64,000 nt of DNA from an uncultured Acidobacteriota bacterium (GCA_903832055.1 CAILAC010000016.1:372001-436000), one strand, 5' to 3'; numbered from the stretch's first letter, positions 53,530 to 62,987 are shown. Notes: generated by a model not told the origin, from the sequence alone. Program-made: numbers and translations.

Positions 53530-54273
53530 TCAGTTCGATTCCCAGGCATCCAGCCGCACAAACCGGTGTGAGGCGCGAAATTGCCCGATGAGCTGCTCCG
53601 CAGCAGCGATGGAGGCAGCTCGGTTCACGTCGAGCGACAGGTGGCCGCCGTCATGCAGCACCAGGTTCGTGGCCAGGCCCTGCCGCTGATGGCTCTCCAT
53701 CAGGCGCGTAAACTGCGGCACCAGTTGCGCTGGATCAGTCGCAGTCCAGTCTGAAGTAATGGCGTTCCACAGGACGGGCGTCATGCCCAGCTCGCGGGAA
53801 ATGTGTAACGTCGCCGGACGCCTCGCGCCAAACGGCGGGCGAAAGTAGCGGACAGGCGCGCCGGTAATCTGCTCCAACTCTAGATTGGTGCGGACGAGTT
53901 CTTCGCGTGTCTTTTCCGCGCCGGAAAACGCGAGATTGGGGTGATTCCAAGTGTGGTTGCCGATCAAGTGCCCTTCATCGTGGATGCGCTGCACCAGGGG
54001 GTGCTGGGTCGCGGCGTATCGGCCGACCAGGAAGAACGTAGCCTTGACGCCGTGACGCCCGAGGATGTCGAGCAGCTCCGGTGTCCAGCGAGGATTGGGG
54101 CCGTCGTCAAACGTAAGCGCAATCTCGCCGGGCCGTTTGGGTGCCCGCATTGCTGGTCCAAAGAGCCGGGCCGGTGGCCACATGGCCTGGTACATGTATG
54201 CGCCAAAGCCAAGGCCGGTGGCAAGTGCAGCGCCGAGGCCAGCTTCCACGATTTGGGACGGAGTCAACATCAT
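53530..54273 (-). CDS. Polysaccharide deacetylase (NodB homology, CE4)
   Basis: Deacetylase of 247 residues from ATG 54273; the frame is open to 54492, but the extension overlaps panB and lacks sense. An N-terminal hydrophobic segment (IVEAGLGAALATGLGFGAYM) may anchor it. CE4 motifs are all present: ALTFDDGPN with the catalytic and metal Asp pair, GHLIGNHTWNHPN with the two metal His residues, YFRPPFGARR, and LVLHDGGH. The substrate could be peptidoglycan, chitin-like or capsular GlcNAc. It is convergent with hemL, 4 bp apart. Confidence 0.9.
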   Translation of the reverse strand: MMLTPSQIVEAGLGAALATGLGFGAYMYQAMWPPARLFGPAMRAPKRPGEIALTFDDGPNPRWTPELLDILGRHGVKATFFLVGRYAATQHPLVQRIHDEGHLIGNHTWNHPNLAFSGAEKTREELVRTNLELEQITGAPVRYFRPPFGARRPATLHISRELGMTPVLWNAITSDWTATDPAQLVPQFTRLMESHQRQGLATNLVLHDGGHLSLDVNRAASIAAAEQLIGQFRASHRFVRLDAWESN

Positions 54274-54379
54274 CTGCTCTATTGTCGCCTGTAGCCTTTG
54301 CATTGCGGAAGTGACCGGGCGTAAACTCGTGATTGTACGGGCCGCATTCTGAGCAAACGAAGCGGCACTGGAGACAACC

Positions 54380-55282
54380 ATGAGCCTCACCCTACCCCCC
54401 GAAGGCCGCCAGGCGGCTGCACCCACCTCCCAACTCAGAACCAAGGTCACCATGCCCGCGCTCGCAGGAATGAAGCGCGAGGGCAAGCCCATTACTGCGC
54501 TTACCGCATATGACTACGCCACCTCGCGCCTGGTGGATGAGGCAGGGATTGACCTGATTCTGGTGGGCGATTCGCTGGCCATGGTCGTCCTCGGGCACGA
54601 CAACACGCTGGCCGTCACAGTGGACGAAATGCTGCATCACACCCGCGCTGTTCGCCGGGCCGTGCGCCGCTCACTCGTCGTGGCCGATATGCCCTTTGGC
54701 AGCTATCACGGCAAAATCTCTGAGGGCGTCGCCAACGCCGTGCGCTTCGTAAAGGAAGCCGGAGCCGAAGCCGTCAAGATTGAAGGGCCTCGCGTTGAGC
54801 TGGTGCGCGCCCTGGTCGACGCCGAAATTCCCGTCGTCGGCCATCTCGGTCTGACGCCGCAGAGCGTGCATCGCATGGGCGGCTACCGCGTTCAGGCCAA
54901 GACCATTGAAGCCGCAACGCAGCTGCGTTTGGATGCGGCGGCGCTAGCCGAGGCCGGAGCAGGAGCGCTGGTGCTTGAGGGGGTTCCGCGCGAGGTAGCT
55001 GCGGCAATTACCGCCGAGCTCGAAATTCCCGTCATCGGCATCGGGGCCGGCCCAGACTGCGACGGACAGATTCTGGTATTCCACGACATTCTCAATATGA
55101 CCTTCGCACCGCACGCCAAGTTTGTTCGGCAATATGCGGATGTTTCGGCCGTCATTCGCACAGCGGTAGAGCAGTACCGCGAAGACGTGGAGCAGCGTGC
55201 CTTCCCTACCGACGAAGAGAGCTACCACCTGCCCGCATCCAAGCGTGCGAATGCCGAGGCAGCTCTGGTCTCAAAAGCCTGA
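54380..55282 (+). CDS. panB: 3-methyl-2-oxobutanoate hydroxymethyltransferase
   Basis: First committed step of pantothenate synthesis, making ketopantoate with 5,10-methylene-tetrahydrofolate. It has 300 residues including a ~20-residue leader. Motifs: ITALTAYDYATSRLVDEAGI, LVGDSLAMVVLGHDNTL with a metal Asp, VKIEGPRVELVRALVDAEIP, GHLGLTPQSVH and IGIGAGPDCDGQILVFHD. panC begins 1 bp after its stop. The source of its cofactor includes FolD, also encoded in the window. Confidence 0.97.
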   Translation: MSLTLPPEGRQAAAPTSQLRTKVTMPALAGMKREGKPITALTAYDYATSRLVDEAGIDLILVGDSLAMVVLGHDNTLAVTVDEMLHHTRAVRRAVRRSLVVADMPFGSYHGKISEGVANAVRFVKEAGAEAVKIEGPRVELVRALVDAEIPVVGHLGLTPQSVHRMGGYRVQAKTIEAATQLRLDAAALAEAGAGALVLEGVPREVAAAITAELEIPVIGIGAGPDCDGQILVFHDILNMTFAPHAKFVRQYADVSAVIRTAVEQYREDVEQRAFPTDEESYHLPASKRANAEAALVSKA

Positions 55283-55283
55283 G

Positions 55284-56147
55284 ATGCGCGTCATTCAGAC
55301 AATTTCGGAGCTACGTCAGTGGTCCCGGCTCGCCCGCCAACAAGGCAATGTCGTCGGCCTGGTTCCGACGATGGGAGCCCTGCATGCCGGCCACATCTCA
55401 CTGGTGCGCGAGGCTAAAACCGGTTGTGATGCCGTCGCGGTAAGCATTTTCGTGAACCCGACCCAGTTTGGACCGAACGAGGATCTGGCGAAGTATCCGC
55501 GCACCTGGGATGCCGACTGCGCACTGCTTGAAGCTGAGGGCGTCGATGTCGTCTTTGCCCCGATGGTGGAAGAGGTGTACCCGCCCGGCGCGGCAACTTT
55601 CGTTGAAGTTGAGGGGCTAAGCAGTCGCCTCGATGGCCAGTCCCGGCCGGGGCATTTCCGCGGCGTGGCCACCGTTGTTGCCAAGCTGTTCATCGCCGCA
55701 GAACCCGACCGCGCTTACTTTGGCCAGAAAGACGCAGCGCAAGTGGCTGTGCTGCGGCGCATGGTCGCCGACCTGGGGCTACCGGTTCAATTGGAAATTT
55801 GCCCCATTGTCCGCGAGCCGGATGGCCTGGCGATGAGTTCGCGCAACCGGTATCTGAGCGCAGAAGAAAGGCAGCGGGCGCTGGTGCTGAAGCGGGCTCT
55901 CGACGCCGTAGCAGCTGCTATCGCGGCCGGCGAGCGGGATGCCGAAGCACTGCAGGCGGTGGCAAGAGCCAGTTTTGCAGACCAGCCCTTGGTCAAGATC
56001 GACTACATTGCCGCAGTAAATTGGGCAACGCTGGAGCCGGTCGAGCAAGTACGCGCCGGAGACCTGTTCGCCGTAGCAGCATGGGTGGGAACGACAAGGC
56101 TCCTGGACAACTTCATCGTGTCAAACGAAAGCCCACAACTCGGCTGA
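55284..56147 (+). CDS. panC: Pantothenate synthetase
   Basis: Condenses pantoate with beta-alanine using ATP. It has 287 residues from ATG 55284, one base after panB; the frame is open into panB. The HIGH-type motif is PTMGALHAGHISLV, then IFVNPTQFGPNEDLAKYPRT, FGQKDAAQVAVLRRM and MSSRNRYLSAEER (KMSKS-like). The stop lies inside a hairpin at 56131-56156. Confidence 0.97.
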   Translation: MRVIQTISELRQWSRLARQQGNVVGLVPTMGALHAGHISLVREAKTGCDAVAVSIFVNPTQFGPNEDLAKYPRTWDADCALLEAEGVDVVFAPMVEEVYPPGAATFVEVEGLSSRLDGQSRPGHFRGVATVVAKLFIAAEPDRAYFGQKDAAQVAVLRRMVADLGLPVQLEICPIVREPDGLAMSSRNRYLSAEERQRALVLKRALDAVAAAIAAGERDAEALQAVARASFADQPLVKIDYIAAVNWATLEPVEQVRAGDLFAVAAWVGTTRLLDNFIVSNESPQLG

Positions 56148-56156
56148 GCTGTGGGC
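56131..56156. terminator. Hairpin between panC and the cytochrome gene
   Basis: GCCCACA (56131-56137) pairs with TGTGGGC (56150-56156), with an inner CTC/GAG stem. It includes the panC stop codon and separates the convergent panC and cytochrome genes. There is no T tract, so it is only a candidate terminator. Confidence 0.5.
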
Positions 56157-56211
56157 CTTCATCATCTGCACATGATTCAAACCAAACGTTCCCTGGAATC
56201 AGGTTGTTTCA

Positions 56212-56778
56212 CTAAGGCGCAGCCGGGTGCTCATGATCGTCTTTCCTGGGCTTGGGGACAAAGGGCTCCGGGCCAAGGTGCCCGCGATGGCAGGTGCCGC
56301 AGGTGACCGGGTCGCCAGAGCTGTCGATTTTGGCGATGTAGTTGGCATTGATGCTGTCCACCATCTCCACCATCTTGCGCGCCGTCTGCTTCTCTTCCTT
56401 GGAGTCATCAGCAAAGTTGAGGCCCGGCTTGCCGTCGGGTCCGATATTTTTGCGATCAACCGTGTGGCAGGTCTTGCAGCCGGTGCCGAGTTCGCCCTCC
56501 CACTTTTCCATGATTTCGTGCACCTGCTCGCCGGTAAGATTGCGGGGCAAAACTTTAAGGTTGGTCGGCGCGGGCGGCTTGAATCCCGGCGGCGGTCCAC
56601 CCGGTCCGCCCGGTCCGCTGGGAGACGGAGACGGCGGTGGTGGTGGTTCTTGAGAAGCCGCTGCCGAAGTTGCAGGAGCATGGGCAGCAGCAAATACGGC
56701 TGTACGCCCAGCAAACAAAGCAACAGTCGCAACCGAGAGCACAAAAACGGCGGCAAGCGTGAGGCGAGAAAATCTCAT
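56212..56778 (-). CDS. Secreted diheme c-type cytochrome (reaction-centre cytochrome-like)
   Basis: Periplasmic electron carrier of 188 residues. Signal peptide to about residue 31 (LTLAAVFVLSVATVALFAG), a Pro/Gly-rich linker (45-70), then a compact domain NLKVLPRNLTGEQVHEIMEK with heme motif CKTCH. This is followed by NFADDSKEEKQTARKMVEMV and a second heme motif CGTCH near residue 163. The order resembles half of the photosynthetic reaction-centre cytochrome subunit fold, which is widespread as free cytochromes in Acidobacteria. A Met in the MVEMV helix could be a heme ligand. No partner gene is adjacent. Confidence 0.88.
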   Translation of the reverse strand: MRFSRLTLAAVFVLSVATVALFAGRTAVFAAAHAPATSAAASQEPPPPPSPSPSGPGGPGGPPPGFKPPAPTNLKVLPRNLTGEQVHEIMEKWEGELGTGCKTCHTVDRKNIGPDGKPGLNFADDSKEEKQTARKMVEMVDSINANYIAKIDSSGDPVTCGTCHRGHLGPEPFVPKPRKDDHEHPAAP

Positions 56779-56854
56779 GCGCAGGAATTCCTTTCAGAAT
56801 GTGGGTAAAAATAGGGGCAATTGCACAAGTAGACGGCAACGTATGAGGTCAAGT

Positions 56855-57496
56855 TTACATAGTCGTCTTTTTTGTTCTGGAATGCGAAACGCAGGGATGC
56901 CTTGCCAGTGCAAAGCGAAGTGGCAATTCCGCTGCCAGACGGATGCCGATCCTGGGCGTGATCTCAATCGCACCAGTCTTGAAACCGTCATCGCGGAGTT
57001 GCAGCAGCGAGGCAGGGTCCAGCAGGTCGAGCCCATTGTGAGCCGCGCGCGTAAGGCCGAGCGCTTGGCAGAGAATTCCCGGACCAGCGGTCAGCTTTGG
57101 CCCAGGAGCATCGACAGAGAGTCCGCGGTTGGCAGCCATCGCTTCCCGTCCCAGCAGCGGCTCCAGCCCACGGATAAGGATGCATCCGGCCATTCCCTCT
57201 GGTTCGCAGGTCACGTTGACGCAGTAGTACATCCCGTAGATGAAATAGACATACGCGTGCCCCGGCGCGCCAAACATGACCCGATTGCGATCAGTCACAC
57301 CGCGAAAGCTGTGCGCGGCGGGGTCAGGCGGATCAGTCACGTGAGGGCCGAAATATGCCTCCACCTCGACGATGCGCCCGGCAAGCCAGCCTGACTCGGT
57401 GCGACTCGCAAGGATCTTGCCCAGCAGTTGCGGCGCAACCTTTTCAGGCGGCTCGGCTAGGAACCGCCTTGGCACGCGCCGCCAACCTGCGGGCAT
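56855..57496 (-). CDS. DNA-3-methyladenine glycosylase (AAG/MPG family)
   Basis: Base-excision repair enzyme of the AAG (MPG) type. It has 213 residues from ATG 57496; the longer frame to 57550 would overlap bcp. Motifs: LLGKILASRTESGWLAGRIV, VEVEAYFGPHVTDPPDPAAH with the catalytic Glu in VEAY, FGAPGHAYVYFIYGMYYCVN, and GPKLTAGPGILCQALGLTRA. It is downstream of bcp on the same strand after a 10-bp gap, so peroxide defence and DNA repair may be co-expressed. Confidence 0.93.
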   Translation of the reverse strand: MPAGWRRVPRRFLAEPPEKVAPQLLGKILASRTESGWLAGRIVEVEAYFGPHVTDPPDPAAHSFRGVTDRNRVMFGAPGHAYVYFIYGMYYCVNVTCEPEGMAGCILIRGLEPLLGREAMAANRGLSVDAPGPKLTAGPGILCQALGLTRAAHNGLDLLDPASLLQLRDDGFKTGAIEITPRIGIRLAAELPLRFALARHPCVSHSRTKKTTM

Positions 57497-57506
57497 CCTG
57501 AGCACG

Positions 57507-57971
57507 CTAGCCCTTATGAGCCTGAATCGCCGCGAGAACCTCTTCAGCATGGCCCTCAGGCTTCACCTTGGGGAATACCTGCAAAAGCGTCTGGTCGCCG
57601 CCGATCACAAACGTGGTGCGCTCAATACCAATCACTTTCTTCCCATACATGTTCTTTTCCTTGAGCACGCCAAACTGATTGCAGACTACTTCGTCTACAT
57701 CTGCGAGGAGCGGATAAGGCAGGTTGTATTTTTCCCGGAACTTGCGCTGCGCCCTGGGTGTGTCACGGGAGATGCCGAGGACGATCGCGCCGGCAGATTG
57801 CAGCTTCTCAAACGTGTCGCGAAAACCGCAGGCCTCAATGGTGCAGCCTGGAGTGTCGGCCTTGGGGTAAAAGAAGAGTACAACGGGTTTTCCGGCAAAG
57901 TCGGTAAGGTTTACGGTATTTTCCTGATCGTCCTGGAGGGTGAAGTTGGCTACTTTTTCGTTCAGTTCCAT
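57507..57971 (-). CDS. bcp: Thioredoxin-dependent peroxiredoxin (Bcp/PrxQ)
   Basis: Reduces peroxides using thioredoxin. It has 154 residues: MELNEKVANFTLQDDQENTV, then the PrxQ active site FYPKADTPGCTIEACGFRD with peroxidatic Cys43 and resolving Cys48, and ISRDTPRAQRKFREKYNLPY. Length and Cys spacing are typical of atypical 2-Cys PrxQ. It is the first gene of a pair with the glycosylase. Confidence 0.96.
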   Translation of the reverse strand: MELNEKVANFTLQDDQENTVNLTDFAGKPVVLFFYPKADTPGCTIEACGFRDTFEKLQSAGAIVLGISRDTPRAQRKFREKYNLPYPLLADVDEVVCNQFGVLKEKNMYGKKVIGIERTTFVIGGDQTLLQVFPKVKPEGHAEEVLAAIQAHKG

Positions 57972-58158
57972 GCGAAGTTCCTCTCGGGGTTCTGTGTGGG
58001 CTGCTGAGCCGGATGATTTACCTGGTGATGTACCGGGTGATGAATCGCGTACTTTGGTTCAGGCGTGGAGTGAGGCTTCGGGAACCGAAGCGGGCAACAC
58101 TCTGGATTATTCCCGACCAGGGGGTGCTGTGTCATGGTGGAAACAGCGAGAGGTTTTG

Positions 58159-59676
58159 ATGGGCTGGAGAATTTTGACGTTTGTGCTGGGACTGGCGGTC
58201 TGCAATGTCTCCTGGGCCCAGTATCCGGGGCGCGTGGCAAAGAAGGGCGATGTAGACCCGGTCTTGCGTGCGGTCTCGGTGCTGGAGTGGGTGGGCGAAC
58301 CAGGAAAACCCTCTGCCAGCCGGTTGGTGCCGGTAGCCGTTTTTGACGGCGAGCAGTTGAACGACGGAACCATCTACATGAAGCGCCCTGAGCCGTTGGC
58401 CGTAACCAGCGGAGTTGAATATGAGTTGCAAAAGGCAGGCAAAGCCACCGGCGTCTACGACGTCTTCGGCTCCGACCAGGTCGATGGGGCCTGGCGCGGC
58501 TTTGGCGTCTGGAAACCGATTTCGTCCTCGTCAGCCGCAGCTTCAAAAAGCGCGGTGAATTCAAGCTCGCTCTATGCCCAGGTAGATATCAACGATGACG
58601 ACACGCCTACCCTGAAGCGGAAGCACCCCAAGGGCACCGATCTCGATGACGATGACCCGGCAAAGCCCAAAAGCAAGGCTGGAGAGTCGGCGGAGGCAGA
58701 CACGAAAAAGGCTCCTGTGGATGACGCGGATTCAGAACGGCCAACGCTTAGGCGGAAAAAGTCCGCTGATTCGGCAAGCGCAGAGCCCGGCGCACCTCAG
58801 AAAACTGAGTCGGCCCCAAGTCGCGACACAGATCCTGACCGGCCCACAATTCGCCGCAGCCGGAAAGCAGCAGAAGCGGGCATGCTGGAGACCTCTTCGG
58901 CTGCGCCTGACCCGGATCGGCCCCGCCTGAAGCATGGCAAACCAGCCGAATTGGAAGAAACCACCCCCACCCGTCTTGCTGGCTCGCCGCCTTCGATGCA
59001 ACAGGCCGTCGCCGTTTCCGACATGCGGAATCGCCCGGAACATCCGTGGAGATACACCTGGGCTAACCCTGCCGATGAAGAAAAGATGAAAGCTGCGCTC
59101 GAAGGGATTGCGCGCACCGCCCTCGGGCTTGATTTGCCGCCCGTTCCCGCAAAGCCCGTCCGGAAGACAGCCGCAAAACGCAAGATCACGCAAATCGAAG
59201 AGCCTCCGGAGCCCGTTGAACTTGCGGAGGAACAGTTTCGCGTCTACGAGCTGGCCTACGGCTCCACGGCAACGCTGGTACTCACGGCCGCTACTCCAAA
59301 GCCGGAACAAGTCACCACAAGCGAGCCTGCAAAGGACGAGACTCCCCTGATCAGGCGCGGCAAGCCAACCGCGAAAGTCACCAGGCCAGAGGCAGAGACG
59401 AAGCTGCCACCGAAGCCGGCCCCGCAGAAGTTCGTAACCCTGGTCGCTCAGCCTGATCTCTATGGCGGTGTTCTCGTTCTCTTCAAGAGCGTTACCGACA
59501 GCGCCCATCTTGATGAGACCCCACGCTTCCGGCTGGTCGACGCCGTGGACGCAATGGGCGATAACCGAGGAGAGTTACTGTTTGAGATGCGCGGCGACCA
59601 GCAGCGGCAGTTTGCGCTGTATCGCGTGCTGCGCGGCTCAGCCGAGCGAATGTTTGCGACGGTGGCGGTGCCCTGA
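58159..59676 (+). CDS. Secreted hypothetical protein with repeated D-x-x-x-P-x-(L/I)-(R/K)-(R/H) motifs
   Basis: Exported protein of 505 residues from ATG 58159 (CGAGAGG upstream); the frame is open to 57940 but without sense. Signal peptide MGWRILTFVLGLAVCNVSWA. A folded N-terminal domain (about 25-140; YPGRVAKKGDVDPVLRAVSV) and a folded C-terminal domain (about 350-505; VYELAYGSTATLVLTA, QKFVTLVAQPDLYGGVLVLF) flank a charged disordered middle. The middle carries DDDTPTLKRK (146-155), DSERPTLRRK (191-200), DPDRPTIRRS (225-234) and DPDRPRLKH (251-259), and a fifth DETPLIRRG (393-401). No known family is recognised. It is convergent with the S9 peptidase gene. Confidence 0.8.
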   Translation: MGWRILTFVLGLAVCNVSWAQYPGRVAKKGDVDPVLRAVSVLEWVGEPGKPSASRLVPVAVFDGEQLNDGTIYMKRPEPLAVTSGVEYELQKAGKATGVYDVFGSDQVDGAWRGFGVWKPISSSSAAASKSAVNSSSLYAQVDINDDDTPTLKRKHPKGTDLDDDDPAKPKSKAGESAEADTKKAPVDDADSERPTLRRKKSADSASAEPGAPQKTESAPSRDTDPDRPTIRRSRKAAEAGMLETSSAAPDPDRPRLKHGKPAELEETTPTRLAGSPPSMQQAVAVSDMRNRPEHPWRYTWANPADEEKMKAALEGIARTALGLDLPPVPAKPVRKTAAKRKITQIEEPPEPVELAEEQFRVYELAYGSTATLVLTAATPKPEQVTTSEPAKDETPLIRRGKPTAKVTRPEAETKLPPKPAPQKFVTLVAQPDLYGGVLVLFKSVTDSAHLDETPRFRLVDAVDAMGDNRGELLFEMRGDQQRQFALYRVLRGSAERMFATVAVP

Positions 59677-59746
59677 ATCTTGTGGGTGAGATGCAGTGGG
59701 TGAAATGCAGTGCCCTAGCCAGACCCGCGGCACCCCATTCTCTGAG

Positions 59747-61906
59747 CTATTTCGCCTCTTCTCCAAAGGCTTTCTGCAGAAATTGAACAATACGCTGGCG
59801 AGCATCAAAGCCATGCCACGGTTCAGGGCTGGGATAGCCGAAGATTCCCCGAGCGAGGGGTCCGTGGTCTTCGCGCGGATAGGTGACAAGATCGACCGGC
59901 ACTCCGGCCTGACGCAGCGCCCGGTACATTTCGAGCGATTGACCCAGCGGGTCAGTCTTGTCGGATTCGCCCTGCAACAGCATGAAGGGCGTCTTCGCTT
60001 TTCCAACACCCGCCAGCGGACTCTGCCTCCAGGCATCCTGTACATGCTCCCAGGGCTTGCCAAAGTACCAGCGGTCGTACCACGACTGACTCTCGGTGCC
60101 GTATTCGCTGAACTGGTCAATGACCGGAGCACCGCTGATGATGGCTTTGAAGCGGTCAGTTTTACCCTCGGCAAAGCCAGCCATTTCGCCGCCATAGCTG
60201 TATCCCATCAGGGCGAGTTTTTCACCGTCGATTGGATAGCTCTTGAGAACGAAATCCACCCCGGCCATGATGTCGCGGAAGTCGCCGCCACCGAGGTCAT
60301 TCTTGTTGGCTGCGGCAAAAGATACCCCATAGCCGCTTGAACCACGAGGGTTGGGACGAAGGATCGCCCAGCCCTGGCTGAGCAGAAAATCAGCCCACGG
60401 CTCATATCGGTCTTCCCAGCCACCAAGCGGGCCTCCATGAATATCCAGCAGCAGTGGAACCTTTTTCGCCCCAGCAGCCCCGGGCAGGTAGAGCAGCCCC
60501 TCGATGGTCTGCCCATCGCATTTCCATTGCACAACCTGCGCCTTGATGCTGCGCAGGCCCTGCGGCGCCAATGCGGGAACAGGCAACGCCGTGCACGCAG
60601 CGCCAAGGGTCGCCGAGTAGCAGAGTGAGAGTGGTGTGCCACTGCCCTCGGCGAGCCAGACCCAGCCCGTCTGCTGTCGATTGCTGTTCAGGCTGGCAAC
60701 GATGGGGGTGGACTGAGGCAGCACTTCTGGAGCGGACTGCGCATCCGCATCAAGCTTTACCTGAGAGATACGAGTGCCGATCGAGGCCTGGACGACGAGC
60801 TTCCCCCCAGGCAGAAAAATCGGCTCTTCAAAACCAAGTGTGCCCTTGAAGCCCTGCAGGAGGCGCTTAGCCCCCGCTTTCTGAGCAGAACCTGAAACAG
60901 CCAACGACTGGACGAAAACCTCAGAGTAGCCAGGGGGCGCATCCTCAGGTGTCTGCGCTCCGTAAGCGACTTCAGTTCCTTCTGCATTCCATGCGATGTT
61001 TCCACCCACCGTCGGCGGAATTTCTGCAAGAGCGGCTGCCTTGTCAAGGCTGGCCGTCGAGACGAGCCACGCGGTCGCAGCCGGGCCGAGGTCACCGGCA
61101 TCATTCGGCTTTTCAGTCACTGCGACAAGGCGGTCGCTCTGTGGAGACCACCAGACCCCGCGAACGTCTGGCTCAACGCCAACCGCCTTCAACGCGCCAT
61201 CCACAGCGCCATCTGCCTTGAGCGCAGCGACATAGAGGCGGTCGCCGTGGCGCTCGTGATTCACCCAGACAGCATCGGCCTTGGCGTCTTTGGCCTTTTT
61301 CTCGCCGGGCGTCTCCGGATCGCCAGCCCACACCGCCAGCCAGTGGCCGTCTGGCGAAACGGCATAGCCACCCACATCGATGGCAAGCGGTTCCGGCTTT
61401 TCCGGCGACTTGGCCGCATCTTCGGCCTTGGCCGGCGGTATTGCGCCCTTTTCTTGGGAATCGTCAACGACGGGCAGCACTTTCAGTTCATACGGGCTTG
61501 CCTCGCCCCCAGCCATCGGCAGGCGGAAAAGTTGCGTATTTTCGCCGCGTTTGGCCAGGAAGAGCAGTGCGCTGCCGTCCGGCGCCCAGGTCGCGCTGCG
61601 TTCACCGCGCTTGTCCGCCTCCGGCGAGAAGCTAATCTGCCGCGCCGGGCCGCCGCTCGTCGGTACCATCCAAAGATGCGTTTTGGCCCCGTCGGCGGTC
61701 GTGTCGGTTACCGTGAAAGCGACCAGCTTGCCATCGGGAGAAAGTCGCGGCGCGCCCACAGACCGCAGGTGGCGCAGGTCTTCACTGCTGGGAAAGTGCG
61801 TCTCCGCTGCCGGAGTGGAGGTTCCGCCCGCTTGGCCGGAGGCAGGTAAAAAGCAGGTTGCACAGACCACGAAGACGAGCAAAAAGAGACGGAGCGATGT
61901 CGGCAT
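59747..61906 (-). CDS. S9-family prolyl oligopeptidase-like peptidase, secreted
   Basis: Serine peptidase of 719 residues from ATG 61906, which begins a signal peptide (LRLFLLVFVVCATCFLPASG); an upstream start at 61945 adds 13 residues. The N-terminal half is a beta-propeller with repeated LSPDGKLVAF, WAPDGSALLF and VSPDGHWLAVW blades. The C-terminal alpha/beta hydrolase has GGPLGGWEDRYEPWAD, nucleophile Ser in MGYSYGGEM (about residue 569), the Asp of QGESDKTDP (about 650) and the His of REDHGP (about 681). It probably acts on oligopeptides in the periplasm, or is an acylaminoacyl peptidase. Confidence 0.93.
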   Translation of the reverse strand: MPTSLRLFLLVFVVCATCFLPASGQAGGTSTPAAETHFPSSEDLRHLRSVGAPRLSPDGKLVAFTVTDTTADGAKTHLWMVPTSGGPARQISFSPEADKRGERSATWAPDGSALLFLAKRGENTQLFRLPMAGGEASPYELKVLPVVDDSQEKGAIPPAKAEDAAKSPEKPEPLAIDVGGYAVSPDGHWLAVWAGDPETPGEKKAKDAKADAVWVNHERHGDRLYVAALKADGAVDGALKAVGVEPDVRGVWWSPQSDRLVAVTEKPNDAGDLGPAATAWLVSTASLDKAAALAEIPPTVGGNIAWNAEGTEVAYGAQTPEDAPPGYSEVFVQSLAVSGSAQKAGAKRLLQGFKGTLGFEEPIFLPGGKLVVQASIGTRISQVKLDADAQSAPEVLPQSTPIVASLNSNRQQTGWVWLAEGSGTPLSLCYSATLGAACTALPVPALAPQGLRSIKAQVVQWKCDGQTIEGLLYLPGAAGAKKVPLLLDIHGGPLGGWEDRYEPWADFLLSQGWAILRPNPRGSSGYGVSFAAANKNDLGGGDFRDIMAGVDFVLKSYPIDGEKLALMGYSYGGEMAGFAEGKTDRFKAIISGAPVIDQFSEYGTESQSWYDRWYFGKPWEHVQDAWRQSPLAGVGKAKTPFMLLQGESDKTDPLGQSLEMYRALRQAGVPVDLVTYPREDHGPLARGIFGYPSPEPWHGFDARQRIVQFLQKAFGEEAK

Positions 61907-61973
61907 GGAGTCAGCATATATCAAGACCGCCACGACTTTGCTCAAGTTGTGAGCGCGCCGGGTGATCCAGAGT

Positions 61974-62987
61974 CTAGGGGACTTTGGACCACGTGCCCGC
62001 AGCGGAATTGATAGCCCACTTGTCGTACCAAGCCAGCGTGGCAGACTTGCCAGAGATCGTCAGCGGCAGCCAGATATAAGAGGAAGTTGACAGATTATTT
62101 GGAACCCAGCGGTCGCCCATATAGATGTAGCTGGTTCCTCCCGAGCCGGAGACCGGCAGCACATAGGTCGTCTGCGAGTTGAACGTGTTCGATCCGGCTG
62201 GAGCAAAGTTGGCCAATGATGACCACGGACCCGCGAGCGAGACAGCCGTGGCGTATTGGTTATCGTTGGTATTCCAGCCCGAGAGATGCGAGCTGAAGAG
62301 GAAATAGTATCCGCCGGAATGGATCAGGGCAGGAGCCTCCATGTCAGGGAGCAATGCAACTGCGCGGGTTACGCTGAGGTAGTCCGCTGAAAGGGCATCA
62401 ATCCGGAGCCCGTTGACGCGATCTTCACTGAGCAGGTACGCGGAGCCATCAGAGTCCTGGAAAAGGCCGATGTCCCGGCTTTGAAAGCCAAGCGGCCTGA
62501 AGCTCCCCACATAGCTGTAGTTCCCGCAGACCGTGGCGCTGGTGGCTACACCCACCTTGGCCTCCGCATAGGTGGGGTCGTCGATGTGCATGTACATGAC
62601 GTACATGTGAGTCGTGGAGTTGTAGAGAATCTTGGGCCGCTCGACAACGCGGTTAGGCCCCAGGTCGCCAGATGCCTGCAGCGTAAGCGTGTTATTGACA
62701 AAGGTCCAATGAGCAAGATCTGTCGAGCTGTAACAGGAATTGGCATAGAACGACCCGCCATTGGTCTTGTTTTCGCCAATCCAGTACCACGTGTTCCCCG
62801 ACTGGATGATGCCGCCTCCGTGGGCCTGCAAGCTGGAACCACCCGCAGACCACGGCACACCGGGGATGATCACCGAAGAAGGCGTTGGGGGCGTGGGCCC
62901 CGTGGCCGCTGCGCTTCCGCCACAGGCGCTCATGACAGCGAGTGCCAGCAAGACAATACCGGATTGGATGAGAGAACCAGTTCGCAT
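61974..62987 (-). CDS. Glycoside hydrolase family 43-like lipoprotein
   Basis: Exported protein of 337 residues. The signal peptide ends AVMSACGG with Cys22 as probable lipid site. The remainder is a five-bladed beta-propeller of GH43 type, closest in feel to galactan beta-1,3-galactosidase-like members: LQAHGGGIIQSGNTWYWIGE, CYSSTDLAHWTFVNN, VVERPKILYNSTTHMYVMYM, RDIGLFQDSDGSAYLLSED and APALIHSGGYYFLFSS. A separate carbohydrate-binding domain is absent. Substrate unproven. It is co-directional with the S9 peptidase, 67 bp apart. Confidence 0.85.
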   Translation of the reverse strand: MRTGSLIQSGIVLLALAVMSACGGSAAATGPTPPTPSSVIIPGVPWSAGGSSLQAHGGGIIQSGNTWYWIGENKTNGGSFYANSCYSSTDLAHWTFVNNTLTLQASGDLGPNRVVERPKILYNSTTHMYVMYMHIDDPTYAEAKVGVATSATVCGNYSYVGSFRPLGFQSRDIGLFQDSDGSAYLLSEDRVNGLRIDALSADYLSVTRAVALLPDMEAPALIHSGGYYFLFSSHLSGWNTNDNQYATAVSLAGPWSSLANFAPAGSNTFNSQTTYVLPVSGSGGTSYIYMGDRWVPNNLSTSSYIWLPLTISGKSATLAWYDKWAINSAAGTWSKVP

